DNA of 64,000 bases, from the NCBI GenBank assembly GCA_004794655.1, contig SMMW01000597.1, positions 1,022,501-1,086,500 of the forward strand. Reading direction: 5' to 3'. This document shows positions 23,205 to 36,505 of the stretch, one piece after another. Below the pieces are notes generated by a model, which worked only from the letters and a program-made list of their open reading frames with translations, had not been told where the DNA came from and did no database searches. The DNA is from Marisa cornuarietis. Lineage: Eukaryota; Mollusca; Gastropoda; Architaenioglossa; Ampullariidae. A program made the translations under genes and the position numbers. Each line of letters starts with the position of its first letter. Within the stretch, counting starts at the first letter, position 1.

Positions 23205-24381
23205 GTGTGTAATTTATAGGTACTTTAATTGATCCCCTCTTTGTCTGGGTATGGAATTGTGTGCATGCATGTTTTCGAGACAGGAACAAAAATAGTTTTC
23301 CTTATATTCTTTTCCATCCTGTTTCCTAATGACAGTGATGGTAGCAAACACCTCTGAAAGTAGACGCTTACGCAGTCAAAATTAATTTGCACGAAGTCTT
23401 CATCTTAATTTTCCTCAGTTCTTTGGTACAGATAAACTTACCACAGTCAACGAAGAACAGTTATGAGTGCTCACCGTGCTCAACTTTCATATTTCCATTA
23501 TACAGCAAAATGGAGCTTGTACACGAACGCAGCTTGAAGGCCAAATTCTTCCACTTACCCAAGCTCCCCAAACGCCTGGCATTTAAAATCACAGCATACC
23601 ATAAATTATATGGGGGGAAGTTTAACACGAAATGATGTCGGCCTGTAGGCAGTCTCTTTGCACTCTTTAGCCAGTGAAAACGCAAGCAGTTACTGATCAT
23701 TAAATGGTTAGAGTAATTAAGCAGGTAAAGGAAACAATTCAACCTTCTATGCAATTTGTGCTGCTCGCTGCCAGTCTTTAGGCAATAAGCTGGTTAATTT
23801 GTAGTTCACTGAAATTAACGCATTCTTGCTGTAGGTAAAGTGCTAGAGTGATGGTGGTGCCACCACATTTTCTACATCCCAAGAGCTGCCAACGTTTGCT
23901 GGAATCTCAGAGCTGCTCAAAGCAAGAATGAAACTTGTGTAAACGTGTGTTGTAGAATAACAAGCACTAGGTGTAGGTGCTCTTTCACGTCTACAAATAT
24001 TGTCATCCTTATTAAAATACTGATATCAGAAACTGCACAAAAAGATTAAATCCACAATAGTATGTGCTTTACACTCGACAATTATTATTAAAACAATAAA
24101 TTATAATGGGAGTGGCTCTTATAATGAGCGAGGGCGACAACACGCGAAATATCATTACATATTTTAACACTTTGCATGGAGACTGTAACACAAGGTACAG
24201 AGCAAGGCGTTAGTGAATGTTGTATTAAGAATTTAACGGCCTAAACCGGATCATCTAACTCCTGTTTTTTAACTTTCCCTGTTGTTCTTTTTGGGTGTAT
24301 CTCTTACGTCAGTTCCCATCTGATTAAAATATTTATTTAAAAGGCTACCAAAGTATTGCTATGTGGTTTTATTTCGAATAA

Positions 24382-24606
24382 GTAATACTGCTAATTCTGG
24401 ACACTTTTGATGATAAGCTTGTTCTTTGGCAACAAGAGACTAAGAAATCCTACATGCATTATTCAAAATTGAAAGAATTGATATCAGTAATTCAGTACAC
24501 ATTGTTAAGGGCGGAAGAAGAGAAGGAACGTGTAAAGTCAGCAGTTACGAAGATAGAAGAAAATGTTCATGAAGAACAACTGAAGGGTTCAAACACTAGA
24601 CACTGA
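24382..24606 (+). other. Orphan coiled-coil-like open frame, possible exon relic
   Basis: A 74-codon stretch preceded by an in-frame stop and ended by TGA. It contains DKLVLWQQETKKSYMHYSKL and RAEEEKERVKSAVTKIEE. Its Lys/Glu-rich heptad-like pattern differs from the low-complexity noise around it, but it has no good start codon or acceptor. It could be an exon relic or transposon piece. Confidence 0.25.
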
Positions 24607-26647
24607 AAAGCCATCTGGTCTGACAGAAACCCCAGCTCCTTAAAATAATAGCAGTAAGCTGGTCGTACAAAAAAAAAAACACTAAAGAGACAGCTGTTCC
24701 GACAGTAACAGTATACCGCAGTACATTAACAACAGACAGACTTGAGAACAAAATGCTAAAGAGACACCTGGTTTGGCAGTACCACCACACAGACACGCAC
24801 AAACATGTCCACCTGACAGTAAAAACGATCTGTGCACAGAGAATGTTTTTTTTTTCTTCATTCAATCACTTCCTCTCCTGCAGAAAAACAACAGAACTCA
24901 GACCTGCACGTGACGTCGGCAAAATGCGAAAGGCCAAGATCATCAGATGCATTCTTCTTATTATTGTACTATGACTATGGTCCCACCGACACTAAATGTC
25001 ATGTTATTATCTTGGGAAGAACTACACGACAACATCAAAGATGGTTCATATACTGGAATTAACATAATAGTCCCAGCTCTCACATTTACTGTAGCTTTGA
25101 CAACTTAATCGTATGCATGTACAATTCTGATGTTACTGTTTGTTGTGTTCATGGAGATATTTGTACCATTGTACTGAGAACAGAAATGGAGGTGGGAGAT
25201 TCTCACAGATTTGAACTCCGTCGTGCCCTGTCATTAGGAAAAAGCGTCGCTGTAGTAGGTAGACCTTTTACCTTCTAGGTGACCATCGAACTGCTTTAAC
25301 CCCGCCCCAAATGTCTCTGATTATGCATATAATACTTATTAAAGGTAATGGCAGATTCTGGGCTTGTTTACTGCGAAGTTGTAACAGTGTTGGCTAAACT
25401 ACTCGGGAATGCATATTATGCACGGTCTTTGTTTATTGTAACTGTGTTTGTTTTTTTTTTTTGTTAATGTGGCTTATAATCTAGATAATCTGTGTGATTA
25501 CAGGCCTAATTACTAAGACAACGACTCTGCTACAGAATTTGTGTATGATTAAATTTGAACTAAAATTCAAACTACGCATGTCGTGTTTACTCCCCAAGAT
25601 CTCTGAGTTATTTTTAAAAGAAATTTCAAGATCATGGTTTACAGCCTCCCTATTACAGCTTCCGTTATGTTGTAGAGAGGGAGCTACAAAAAATATAAGA
25701 AAAACAGTCAGATAAGAACGATGTTGATGTTGATGTTGATGTGACACCAGCCCAACATGACGCTAACCTCAGTCCAGCATCGCATTAACATCAGTTAGTA
25801 CCTCAAGCCTACCTCACAGCTGACTGAATAGGAACAATTCTTCTTTCTTGTGTCGTCATACTCGACGACTTCTCCATCCACACTCTAAGAAATAATACAA
25901 ATATGTCAAAAACTTGATGGGCATCATAATGTAAAACAGAATAAGCCACCGAGTGTAAAGGAATGAGACACCATGATGTTTTGTAAGGCCAGGTAATTAC
26001 TCGAGGAACGAACCGCTGTACTTTCCTCCGGATAATCACCATGAGACACACAGATACGACTTAAGCTCGTGTACTAGGAATGTGTATATAAGCCAGTATT
26101 TGCTATCTCGACTATGACTTGGCTGCAAATCAGCTACCTTATCTTATTTACCCTGACCTCAGCTTTCCGGGAGCTTTCTCTTGTATGTGGGGGTGGGAGA
26201 GAGGTCGATGTGGATGTGTCTATGACGTGGCATACATGCACCTGATTAGGACATGAGTATAGCTTCTCCTCTCATCTCAATATTTTATGCCTTTAAGTGT
26301 CCTAGCAGCCATGATGCACCGCTCATCTCGCATTACAACTGATCCAACAAAGACAATAAGAGTAATTTTTTTGTTCGAGTTCACGATATAAAACACGAAT
26401 GAAATTGGAAGTATTTTTGGGATGAAAGTAAGTAATTAAGCCCACTAAATCAACCATATTAGATAACAACATACCACAAGAGTGACATGGCTACGAGGTA
26501 AAAAAAAAAATAATCTGTTGGAAAACACCATAACAGAAGAATATTGTTTTTGTTACATGCAAATGGAAGACACTAAAGCGAAAGATTTAGAATGAAACTA
26601 GGGAAGTAGAATTTTAAACGCTTAACTGTTAGAAACTAGAGGAGTGA

Positions 26648-26725
26648 GCTAGTAATAATCATTATCACATTTGTCTAGGGCCTTTCTCTAACATTAGCTG
26701 GACTGAAAGTGCCTTACAGTAATAA
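26648..26725 (-). repeat. LINE-type 3' tail, reverse orientation
   Basis: The complement reads gtaaggcactttcagtcc ... tgtgataatgattatta, the same type of retroposon tail as at 15238-15305 but on the other strand. Confidence 0.4.
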
Positions 26726-27643
26726 AAGTGTACTTGTATAGTCAGAAAAACGAGTTGAGGGCTAATGGCTAATTAATGAACACACTCATACATGGTGACG
26801 CACGAGCGCCCCAAAGTCTACTCCCACAGACTGCATGCTCTCCCCATATAGTTCATACTGAGGAGTCAGAAAAGCGAAACGAGAAAGCGTCACGCTTGAT
26901 TATACATGACAGGGTCAGGCAATCTGTTGCCATCGGTTTTTCACCTCCTGGCACGTGACAGATGACGTACGTGTGTAGACAGATGTCCGCTGCCTCAGCC
27001 TTGGCGCCCCTGGAGATTTCGTCACACAGGGAGACGGACCTTATCTGCCAGGTCGACTTTATAGGACTTAAAGTAGCAAATTGTAATAGCCTCGTGGTTG
27101 TGACATGCTCCAAAGTAATTTTTTATGCTAATCGTGGTGCTGTGCCAAAAGATAAGAGGGATTGCGGTTAGTGGAGGTGATGGTGGTGTGGAGAAGGGTC
27201 GACTCACCTATGTACGCAGGTGCGTGCAGGTGTGACAGTGATGTGTACTGGTTCACAGTGAAGAAAATTCGCGTGTCTTGTTGTATGTATTTAGTCTTCT
27301 GATAGTAGTTTTAACAATAACTAAGGTGATATAAAAGTACAAAGTAGAGAAACGATATTGACTGATCCAACATGTACGGTGTCCCATATGTTACATGTTT
27401 CTCTCCCTGAGCTCAAAGTCTCCCCTAACCTGATGTAAGCGATATTTAAACAAAAAGTATTGTTTAGAAAATAAGCAGGCTTTTAAAGACAATGTTTCAC
27501 TTTTGAGAACTAGCATTTATAGGGATTAGTCATTTCATAAAAAAAGCTCACGTAAAAAAAACACTAAGGATTATACTTTTCGGAAATGAAATGTGAGTTT
27601 CCCAGTATTAGTATCAGGTGCTTCAATTTCTCTCTCCCTCTAT

Positions 27644-27644
<1 letters not shown>

Positions 27645-27729
<85 letters not shown>

Positions 27730-27777
27730 TGTGTGTGTGTAAGAGAGAGAGAGAGCAGGAGAAAAAGAGCATGAGTC

Positions 27778-27843
<66 letters not shown>
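27645..27843. repeat. Compound (TG)n-(GA)n microsatellite
   Basis: TG run at 27645-27711, GA run to 27729, short TG and GA runs, then TG run at 27780-27843. Confidence 0.95.
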
Positions 27844-27844
<1 letters not shown>

Positions 27845-28376
27845 TTTGTACGAAATCTTTTCTAGTTTAAGCGTATATAAATCGATTAAACGCATCATCA
27901 TCATTGCCTTCCTTATCAACCTCTTTTTCTCCGAAAGTTCTGGTATCGTTGTAGTTATCAGGTTTTAAGCCACAAAGCCAGTCGATCGATAACCATCAGA
28001 CAGTTTATGCGCAGCATTGTGCCCTCTCGAAACACTACAAAACTAATAAAGTAAATAATTCACTGACCACGCATGTTCAGAAATAGACCCTAGTAACCAG
28101 CACATGCTCGGCTAATCTAGTGTCCCCTATCAAAAGGTCACGTGCTGTGTCAAACTGTACCAAACAGATGCTGGCAGTTATCGCCATGACAGCAGATGTG
28201 TACACGGTGGTGACGTTCATACGGGTGGGGGTAAGTGGTGAAGGGGAACTAGTTCTGGTACTGTGTGTGGTGCCATGGTGGGACATCGCGACAGTGAAAT
28301 GGAAACTCGAAAGGAGACTGGGATGCGTTGTATGTATTGCGATTTGGTTTGTTTGTGATGACACCGAGTTGCACGG

Positions 28377-28566
28377 GCGGTCCGGTGGCGCAACGGTTAT
28401 ATAGCGCCTGTCACCAATACAGTGAAGGTTGGCTGTCCAGGGTTCAGTTCTCGTCTCGAGCACGCTGTTCTTTCTCTGTATGTGGTATCTGTTTACAGGG
28501 CAGGCTGCCTTGCCGTGATATAGCCTTAGTTGCTGGCTCGGCGTAAAACATCAATTAAAAAAAAAA
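28377..28566 (+). mobile_element. SINE family A, full length, 12-bp TSD
   Basis: The head GCGGTCCGGTGGCGCAACGG, box B region GGGTTCAGTTCTCG and A-rich tail are present. It is flanked by perfect direct repeats cgagttgcacgg at 28365-28376 and 28567-28578. This is a young insertion. Confidence 0.93.
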
Positions 28567-30239
28567 CGAGTTGCACGGACGGGCAGGTACTGTAGCAATA
28601 AAACCTACAGAAAAAAGAAAGATACCTTTTACCCATTGACATAAACAGTCTCTTAACACATACAGTCGATCGTCGCCTACAGACAGATACAGTATCTGAG
28701 AAATGTGCTGTCAGGTCATAAAGATTGCGTATCTACCTTCATGGTCCCTTCACACATAATTGTCAGATCTCGTCACATCTCGTCACTTCTCGCGAGATAT
28801 TACAGGAACAGCTGACGATGTGACACACCATGTTTAGCTTTCTCAGACATATTCTTCTGCTGTCTTTTAAGAGAAGAATAAAAGAAGCGAAAATTGATTT
28901 TCATCTTTTGATTTAACTTTAGTCACCGGGTGTTGCTGAGCAACTGTCGTGTCTTACCATCATGTCGTATTTTCAGCAGACGGACGATTACTTCCCCGTG
29001 GAAGTCTTTAACAACGGTAGCTGTGTCGTGCATCTTCACAGATGTCAGGTCAGTCTCCCTTCTCATGGTGTCCACCAAGGTGACGAGGAGTAACGTTGAT
29101 GTTGAAGATCGTTGCCTTGATATGAGTCTGCTTGCTCCATTAATTGTGAGCTTCTGAGGCGAGACCAAGAACTGTCATGTTACATCTTATTCACACGAAA
29201 CAGCATGTAAAACCATGTGACGTGTCTGATGTGAACTTTTTCACAAATAACGGTTTTCAGAGCAGGAATCAGAACAGTTACAAAGACTCGCTCTGACTTT
29301 TGTAACAATTTGGAAGCGATTTTGATTTTTTTAAAAACAACACACAACACTGTTTTCATTTTTCAGCTACATTATTTGTGTACACAGCTGCTCACTGGCA
29401 GGAACATACGGGCACACGAAAAACATTAGTTAAGCCTGAAATATACGATCAAAAATAAAAGAAGCTGGACATAACTGAACACACGGTAAACAATTTTATT
29501 TACGCCGTGCTACAGGATTTCTTACTCATCAAAACTCAGGGAATCGTTGAAATAAAAACGTTTTAGATTTAAGCAATATATATATTCTTATATTTATTCG
29601 TTCAAAGGATGTAGACCAGGAAGGATGTAGAACCTTGCCGGTTAATGTGATAGGTGGCGTGATGGTGCTAAAGGTACAGGGTCCCACCTGTCGTCTGTAC
29701 GGTCAGGTATTGATCACAGCCCCAGGTTGCTGACAAGGGCGTTGCACACCCTGTGCTCCCCAGGTATGTCGAAGTCGATCGTTTTGCTTGTGATCGTAAG
29801 AAATTAGCTCACGACATCAAGCGAGGACTACGCCATTTTATTGCTCACAAGCGCATGTCGACTGATAGATTACCGAATCTGCATTGACTCCTAGTCATTC
29901 TTCAGAACTGTCGGTTCGTGACTCCTGGCTGGTCATGCTCTTCAGGAGACGTGACTTTTAGCAGTGTCCCTGCGGTCGGCAAGCATCTGTTCTACTTGTT
30001 TGCGAGAAAACTGTATCGAGCGGCTTAGGTGAAACGAGAAAATGAAAGATTGGTTTATGACCAACAATTTGGACAAGGCTTACTTCATTTTTTATGTAAC
30101 AGTTGTCGCAAAATTTGGTTACTTGGTTTACAAAAAAATAATGACGATGAATTATATCGCCCCATTATTTTACAGATTCGACTCGTACTAAAGAAAGATG
30201 TATTTGTGTAGACATGCATAGACAGGACTAGACACGCTA

Positions 30240-30242
30240 AAG

Positions 30243-30279
<37 letters not shown>

Positions 30280-30421
30280 AACACACACAACTACATACAC
30301 ACAAAACTACATACATACTCCTGCATCTATAGTATAAGCGATGAGCCCTATAGAAGAATAAAAAGGATGAATGTCCAGAATACCTGAACATGTAGGTGCC
30401 ACAGCGTACAGAAACTGATGT

Positions 30422-30475
<54 letters not shown>
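30240..30475. repeat. (TC)n(AC)n and (AC)n microsatellites
   Basis: TC then AC run at 30242-30290 and an AC run of about 50 bp at 30424-30473. Confidence 0.95.
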
Positions 30476-30476
<1 letters not shown>

Positions 30477-31161
30477 CTTTCTCTCAACAACTGCTCTGTC
30501 TGTCAGCACGAAGACTGGTTGGCACCGATGGCGAGGCGAGAAGCCAGAGCAGCCAGACACCGTAAACTCGTGCCAGATGCAGAAAAAAGAAATTCCCCAA
30601 GAAACGAAATGTGAACCCAAGGCCCTTGAGCCATCCGTGGCTAATACCATGAACAATTATCGCTGATCAGATACGAGAGCCTCGTTCCATTACCTCCCCC
30701 TCTCTTTCTGCAGAGAAAATCTGTTAATGTCTTCTGTATATGTTGGGTCTCTCATGTTTGAACACTGATATCATTTGTATTGAGTAGAAGGGATTCGTAT
30801 TTCTCGGACCATCAGTTTTTTTTTCTTAGCTGCAATATTAGTAAATGATTGGAACCCAATGTTGTGACAATACAGGGAATGAAAAGTCGCCCAGTGTTAT
30901 ACCAAGACTGGCCGAAGACTGAGAAGATCCTGATTTTCACGAGCGCTTGGGGAACACTGGCCTGGTGATACATTTTATGAAAGTGAGATGGCACGAAAGA
31001 CAAGAGAAGAATGTATATAGTGATGTGTCACTGGGCGTCAAAGAAAGTTTTGCAAGATCCCGCTGAAACTGTGGCAAGACTTCAACAAGGATACATTATT
31101 GTGTGGGGCACATTTCCTCTTGCTGTTGACAAACACTTCCCTTCCGTCCGGATATGTGTCA

Positions 31162-31217
<56 letters not shown>

Positions 31218-31262
31218 ACGCACGCACACACACACCTAGACACACACACACAAACACACACA
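31162..31262. repeat. (AC)n microsatellite, interrupted
   Basis: AC run with CG interruptions toward the right end. Confidence 0.95.
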
Positions 31263-31849
31263 AAAAAACAAACAGTCTGTTATATTAACAATTCTAATAG
31301 AGTGAATTCTCCATGTTTCATGGCCATCTCTGCTGATATTTTATATCTCAACCGTGCGGAGGAAGAGTCAACACTCTGCCCACCCACTTATTTCCAATAA
31401 TAGCCTCACTGATCGATAAAAAGTAGTTCGGTTGGCAAAGACTATAAACTTCTCTCTCATTCTCACTCACCCCCAGCCCTATCGGTAGTGTTATATGTGA
31501 ATGGGCCAGCAAATATAATTTTATTGCGGTAAATGCGTGCACTCGTGATTTGATTGTGAAACATCAGTTTTGATTCCCTACGACGTTTCAACATTTGAAG
31601 GAAGATCTCTGTTGGGGCAGCATAATCCCCCGCCCCTCCCCCAACACACACACTCTCCGCATATGCTTGGGCGACACATGGTCAGATGTTTTCTACTTTG
31701 TTTCAGCAGCTTCAGGGAGAATAACTTACTTCCGCACTCACTTCGTTCACTAATACCACCCTGTCCATGACCCGAATCCTAAAGTAGACAGTCACCCTAG
31801 AAGCCCGCACGCGCATGTGTGACATTAAAAATGGGAATGCGCAAGAAGA

Positions 31850-31930
31850 GCAGAAATTCAACAAGAATCGAACCCACGACTTCTGCGCAGATCGCTTGAC
31901 CTCGACTTTCTTTCTGCGTCATAAAGTTCA
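31850..31930 (-). other. tRNA-like (B-box-bearing) sequence, weak
   Basis: The complement contains gtcgtgggttcgattcttg, a good pol III B box, preceded by ggtcaagcgatctgcgcag, which only loosely resembles an A box. It may be a SINE head; no cloverleaf could be drawn. Confidence 0.3.
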
Positions 31931-33338
31931 AAGTCCAAACAAGTTTATTCATAACCCTCAGGGAGCACTTAGAAGAAATTTTATTGGACAAAATAATGCA
32001 ATATACAATAAAGAAATGTCATAACGGCTTCATAGAAAACAGCTAAATATATGTAGTCACCGGCACTTCGTCCAAACTTTCGTGGAAAGAACAAAAATAA
32101 GTTGTAGGCAGCCATTGCCCTCAGTGAGGATTGAGTTCGAATCTTGCTTCAGAACATACGAGTATATATTTCGCTCTGAATGTAGCGCCTTCAGAGGAGG
32201 GGAAGAATATTCTCTAGGTCCTACTATTTCTTCCTTTTCTTCACACCTCCCTGTCTCCAGCACAAGGGTTAAAGACTTTTTCCTGTCAAACCATGCAGTC
32301 AAGCTAGTAGACGATCTTCCTCAGCTACCCCATTACAGTGCAAGTAAGAAAACCTCAGCTTCATTTTCAAACAGTTTCAAAACCTTATTTGTGATTGTTT
32401 ATTTAAACTCCGCATAAAACTGTAAAGCATTTATTTCTCTACATAATGTTATAATAATTTAATTATAATGTTATAATAATGTAATGTTCATATACGACTA
32501 ATATAAAAATAAATTAATAATAAATTTCAATCTTCGATTGATGAAGAAGAGAGGAAGAAAAGAATTTCTGGAGAGTGTAAGAGAATGGATGCAGTGGCAG
32601 TCAGCTCTGATATCTACAACAACAATGGTGAGGCTGTAAAACTGGACGAGTTATAATAGAGCTGGCTTCCTGCAATCACACGGGGATAATAGCATTTGCC
32701 TAGCAGCCTGTAAGCTGGTGTAGATGAGCCTTTTCTCACGTACTGGTCAGTGGGGCTGCCGCTTGCACGGAAATCCGTTTGCCTGCCTTAATGGGAGTTT
32801 ATTTAGGGATCATCCTGCTTGACATCGGCAAACCCCTAGCAGGATAACGAGATTTTTCTATCTTGTGTTCAGCTAGCTAACGGTTCTTTTCAAGGTTTTT
32901 TTTTTTTTTGGATCAAGTATCTTGTAGGTGTCACTCTTTCATTTTATCTCCATCTTAGGTTCGAAGTTTACACCTTAGCTCACAGGAGCTTAGTGTCAAA
33001 CATCCCCAAGGCCAAAGAGGTGTGATGGTCTGATTTTTAAAATAAAAAAACAGCAATCAGCCCACCACAAATTTGTAATACTTTGACAAACTAACACACA
33101 GACATCCACACAATGGCCTTCGAGAGACTATAGTTCCTTGCAGTGTTCGAACTACTGGAAGTGTGCTAGGGAGATAAAGCTATTATATAGCTAGTTCCTT
33201 GTGTTTTCGACAAGTCAACAAGAGATACTCAAATGTCAACGGTGAGCTTAAACTAGCCTGCTTCTTGCGTTTTCTCAAACTGCTCGTGTTTCTCCGCAAC
33301 CCTGCAGTCGTCGCTGTCTCTTCCTGCTCATCACTACT

Positions 33339-33524
33339 GGGTGGTCCGGTGGCGCAACGGTTAGCACCTGTCACCAAGACAGTGAAGGTTGACTCTCCTG
33401 GGTTCAGCTCTCGTCTCGGGCACGCTGTTCTTTCTCTGCACGTGGCATCTGTTTACAGGGCTGGCTAGCTTACCATGATGTGGACAGTTGCTGGCTCGGC
33501 GTAAAACACAATCCCCCCCCCCGC
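33339..33524 (+). mobile_element. SINE family A, full length, TSD
   Basis: Box A region GGTGGCGCAACGGTTAG, box B GGGTTCAGCTCTCG and a C-run tail. The flanks ctcatcactact (33327-33338) and ctcatcactatt (33525-33536) differ at one base. Confidence 0.9.
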
Positions 33525-34074
33525 CTCATCACTATTGTGAGCGTGTGATTGCGTTGCTAGAGTACACAGCCCGCTGACGAGGCAAAAGACCTGCTAAGAG
33601 GATCCTGGATGCCACATCCTACGGCACAACACGCACAACCTGCAAGACAGCACACCCCCCACCCCCCACCCCCGAAAAAAAGCTGAAATATCTCGCTGTT
33701 TCCTCGCTTGGTCACGAAATATGATCCTCGACTCACGCTGACTCTGAAAGGGAGGACGGTCTTTGACATTAAGGTTGAGCAGCCAGCCATAACGACTGTG
33801 TTCATTTTTCAGAAAAAAGAAAAACACCTTGGGACTGCGGATATAGCCTTATGACTATAAACGTAACACACAGCGGGATATTTTTTGAAAACGCAACTGC
33901 CTGCGTTACCTGTCCCGTATCGTATTCAATTTACTTCACGCATGCGCGGGAAGATAAGTAATGGGCAAGTTATTCAATAATATTTTCACTCAAGCTACAT
34001 AGAAGAGCGAGCAATCTCTGGTGTTTGTTGATGTACATGAGGTTACAGTAGGGCCTAAAAATACACGCACGTGA

Positions 34075-34112
34075 ATACATACATACATACATACATACAT
34101 ACATACATACAT
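34075..34112. repeat. (ACAT)n microsatellite
   Basis: About nine tetranucleotide units, degenerating to the right. Confidence 0.95.
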
Positions 34113-34898
34113 GCGTGCATACGTACAGACATACAGAAAAACTATGTCAGTCACTGGGATCTAATCCACTACCTTCAAATCTCTCTAGAGAGAGGGATTG
34201 AGAGAAAGACGGGGTGAGAGAACATATATTTCATACTTTTACGCAAACTCGAAGACAGAAGTACGAAATAAACATATTTTTATCAATCCTTTTCAGAAAA
34301 TTGTTATGTCTGCCGACGGTAACATCAGAACATCTCTTTACATAAAACATCACAGCAGGCTATGAAGGAACATAAACTGTCTACATCCAATTCTAGTTCT
34401 CCACATACTGTATACTCACTCACGTTAGCACTTATAGTCTTCCTTGCAAGTATTAAAAAATCTGTCCGCCTTTATATTGCCACGCAAAATGGAGAAACTG
34501 AGAGATTTTTATGACAGTAACTAAACATTTTACATAAAATGGTCGGAATAAAGTATGGCCATTCATGTGCGTGTCCTGTGCATGAACTGAGGATTGCAGC
34601 CGGGAAAAATGAGTGCAGATAACTTGTGGTTCTAGCTCTATAGACTCTTAAACCTACCACTTCTATGTGTCTAATGTCAAATTCCTGTTGGAGTGGGTTT
34701 CGAGTTGTTGGCTAAAAGTTCAGTTCGTTTGTCGATCAGAAGTTAGTCATACATAGTCTCTATGACTTTCTGTCCCCTCCAAACCACCTTTACCGCTTTT
34801 AAAAATGTTTTATTCGATCTGTGCCTGTCTGGTTTGCCAAAGTTCTCACCCCTGTTCTCACACTAGACCGAATGTCATGATGTTACCATTTACACCAG

Positions 34899-35162
34899 GG
34901 GCCAGTTGCATAACACGTTTCTAATTTTAAACACTTTTAGGCCTTAACTCTATTTAAATAATTAGATTAAAGTGCACACCACAATTTTAGAACTTTTAAA
35001 ACTAAAACTGCTTTAAGTAAGACAAAGTTGTTTAAGTCTGACTTTCTGTCCTGTCAGTACAATTTTTTGTATGTTTTTATGCAATGCATCAAAATGGCTA
35101 AGAAGATATTTTGTTTCTTTAGAACAGTTTTAAGGTTTAGAAACGTGTTGTGCAACTGGCCC
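34899..35162 (+). mobile_element. MITE, copy 1 (264 bp)
   Basis: Terminal inverted repeats begin GGGCCAGTTGCAtAACACG and are mirrored at the right end by CGTGTTGTGCAACTGGCCC, about 25 bp with one mismatch. It is flanked by CAG on both sides (34896-34898, 35163-35165), a possible 3-bp TSD. The interior is AT-rich and non-coding. A second copy in reverse orientation is at 54194-54451. Confidence 0.88.
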
Positions 35163-35714
35163 CAGAAGGCCGAAAACAAGAAGAAAATAAACAACTCCCC
35201 GTGCAACCTTCTGATTCGAAAACTGTAAAACAGAGCAGAGCCAACAAATGCATGGGTCAACGCTGAGTGTTTGGGTTCTCTATTGTGGTACTACATACTT
35301 TTGACTGGTTTAATGAGTCACAGCTTTGGGAAACAATATTCGGAAGTAAAAAATGTTATCAGTTTAAAAAAATTTTGTCCTCATTTGATAACCTGCAAAT
35401 ATGTCAGCGAGAGGAGACGTTTCTTGTTAGCGTGCTGTTACTAGCGCCACGCTTTTTGCGCTCGTGAAAACGAATATTTTTGTTTGTCTTTACTTCAATA
35501 TGTCTCGCACATTCGTGTACAAGTGTATTTTTGTTATTAGTGTTTAAGAGATCTTTATATTTTGTCATTTATTCATGCCTTTTTTCTTGCAATACTGTGT
35601 ACCTGGGAGATGGCGCAGACAGAAAGAGGGCGGCCCGAAAAAAAGAGATAGAAGGGAAGAAGTCGTTATTCAGTCGTGTCTGGTATTTTCGTCATGTCCT
35701 TAAGGTACAAATCA

Positions 35715-36505
35715 TTGTCTTTGAACTGTGTCCAGTTGTCCATACAAACAGCCAGCTGTTTTCAATGTGTCCAGTTGTCCGCAAAGACCTACCGCTGTCT
35801 TTAAATTGTGTCCAGTTGTTAGTAAAGAGAGCCATACAGTCTGTAGAGTATGCCCGGTTGTCTGTGAAGAGAACCAGCTGTCTGTAGAGTATGCTCGGTT
35901 GTCTTTAAAGAGAGCCATACAGTCTGTAGAGTATGCCCGGTTGTCTGTGAAGAGAACCAGCTCTCTGTAGAGTATGCTCGGTTGTCTTTAAAGAGAGCCA
36001 GCTGTCTGTAGAGTATGCCCAGTTGTCTGTAAAGAGAGCCAGCTGTCTGTAAAGTATGCATAGTTGTCTGTAAAGACAGCCAACTGTCTTTAGAGTATGC
36101 ACAGTTGTTTGTAAAGAGAGCCAGCTGTCTGTAAAGTATGCATAGTTGTCTGTAAATAGAGCCAGCTGTCTCTAGAGTATGCACAGTTGTCTGTAAAGAA
36201 AGCCAGCTGTCTGTAAAGTATGCACAATTGTCTGTAAAGAGAGCCAGCTGTCTGTAAAGTATGCATAGTTGTCTGTAAAGACAGCCAACTGTCTTTAGAG
36301 TATGCACAGTTGTTTGTAAAGAGAGCCAGCTGTCTGTAAAGTATGCATAGTTGTCTGTAAATAGAGCCAGCTGTCTCTAGAGTATGCACAGTTGTCTGTA
36401 AAGAAAGCCAGCTGTCTGTAAAGTATGCACAGTTGTCTGTAAAGAGAGCAGCTGTCTGTACAGCGTGCACAGTTGTCTGTAGCGGAGACAACTGTCTGCA
36501 GAGCC
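35715..36505. repeat. 41-bp minisatellite, about 18 units
   Basis: The marker tatgc recurs every 41 bp from 35849 to 36424 with one 42-bp step; the left edge is more diverged. Each unit is itself an imperfect dimer of about 20 bp (agttgtctgtaaagagagcc and agctgtctgtaaagtatgca). A block of five units is duplicated at 205 bp. The unit is not a multiple of three, yet the - strand stays open across it. Confidence 0.95.

Noticed and set aside
22989..23219. Cys/Val-rich proteins over TG/CA runs (also at 27.6, 30.4, 31.2, 39.8, 44.8, 48.7, 49.6 and 50.3 kb)
   Set aside because: Dinucleotide repeats are open in several frames; no start, splice or domain evidence.
32082..32417. 111-aa + strand open frame
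   Set aside because: A short part (STRVKDFFLSNHAVKL) is faintly LINE-tail-like but too weak to call.
35028..35260. Overlapping open frames on both strands
   Set aside because: They lie inside the MITE and are not conserved in its second copy.
35715..36505. CRISPR-like array
   Set aside because: Units abut without unique spacers and the whole 41-bp unit is repeated; this is a minisatellite in an animal genome.
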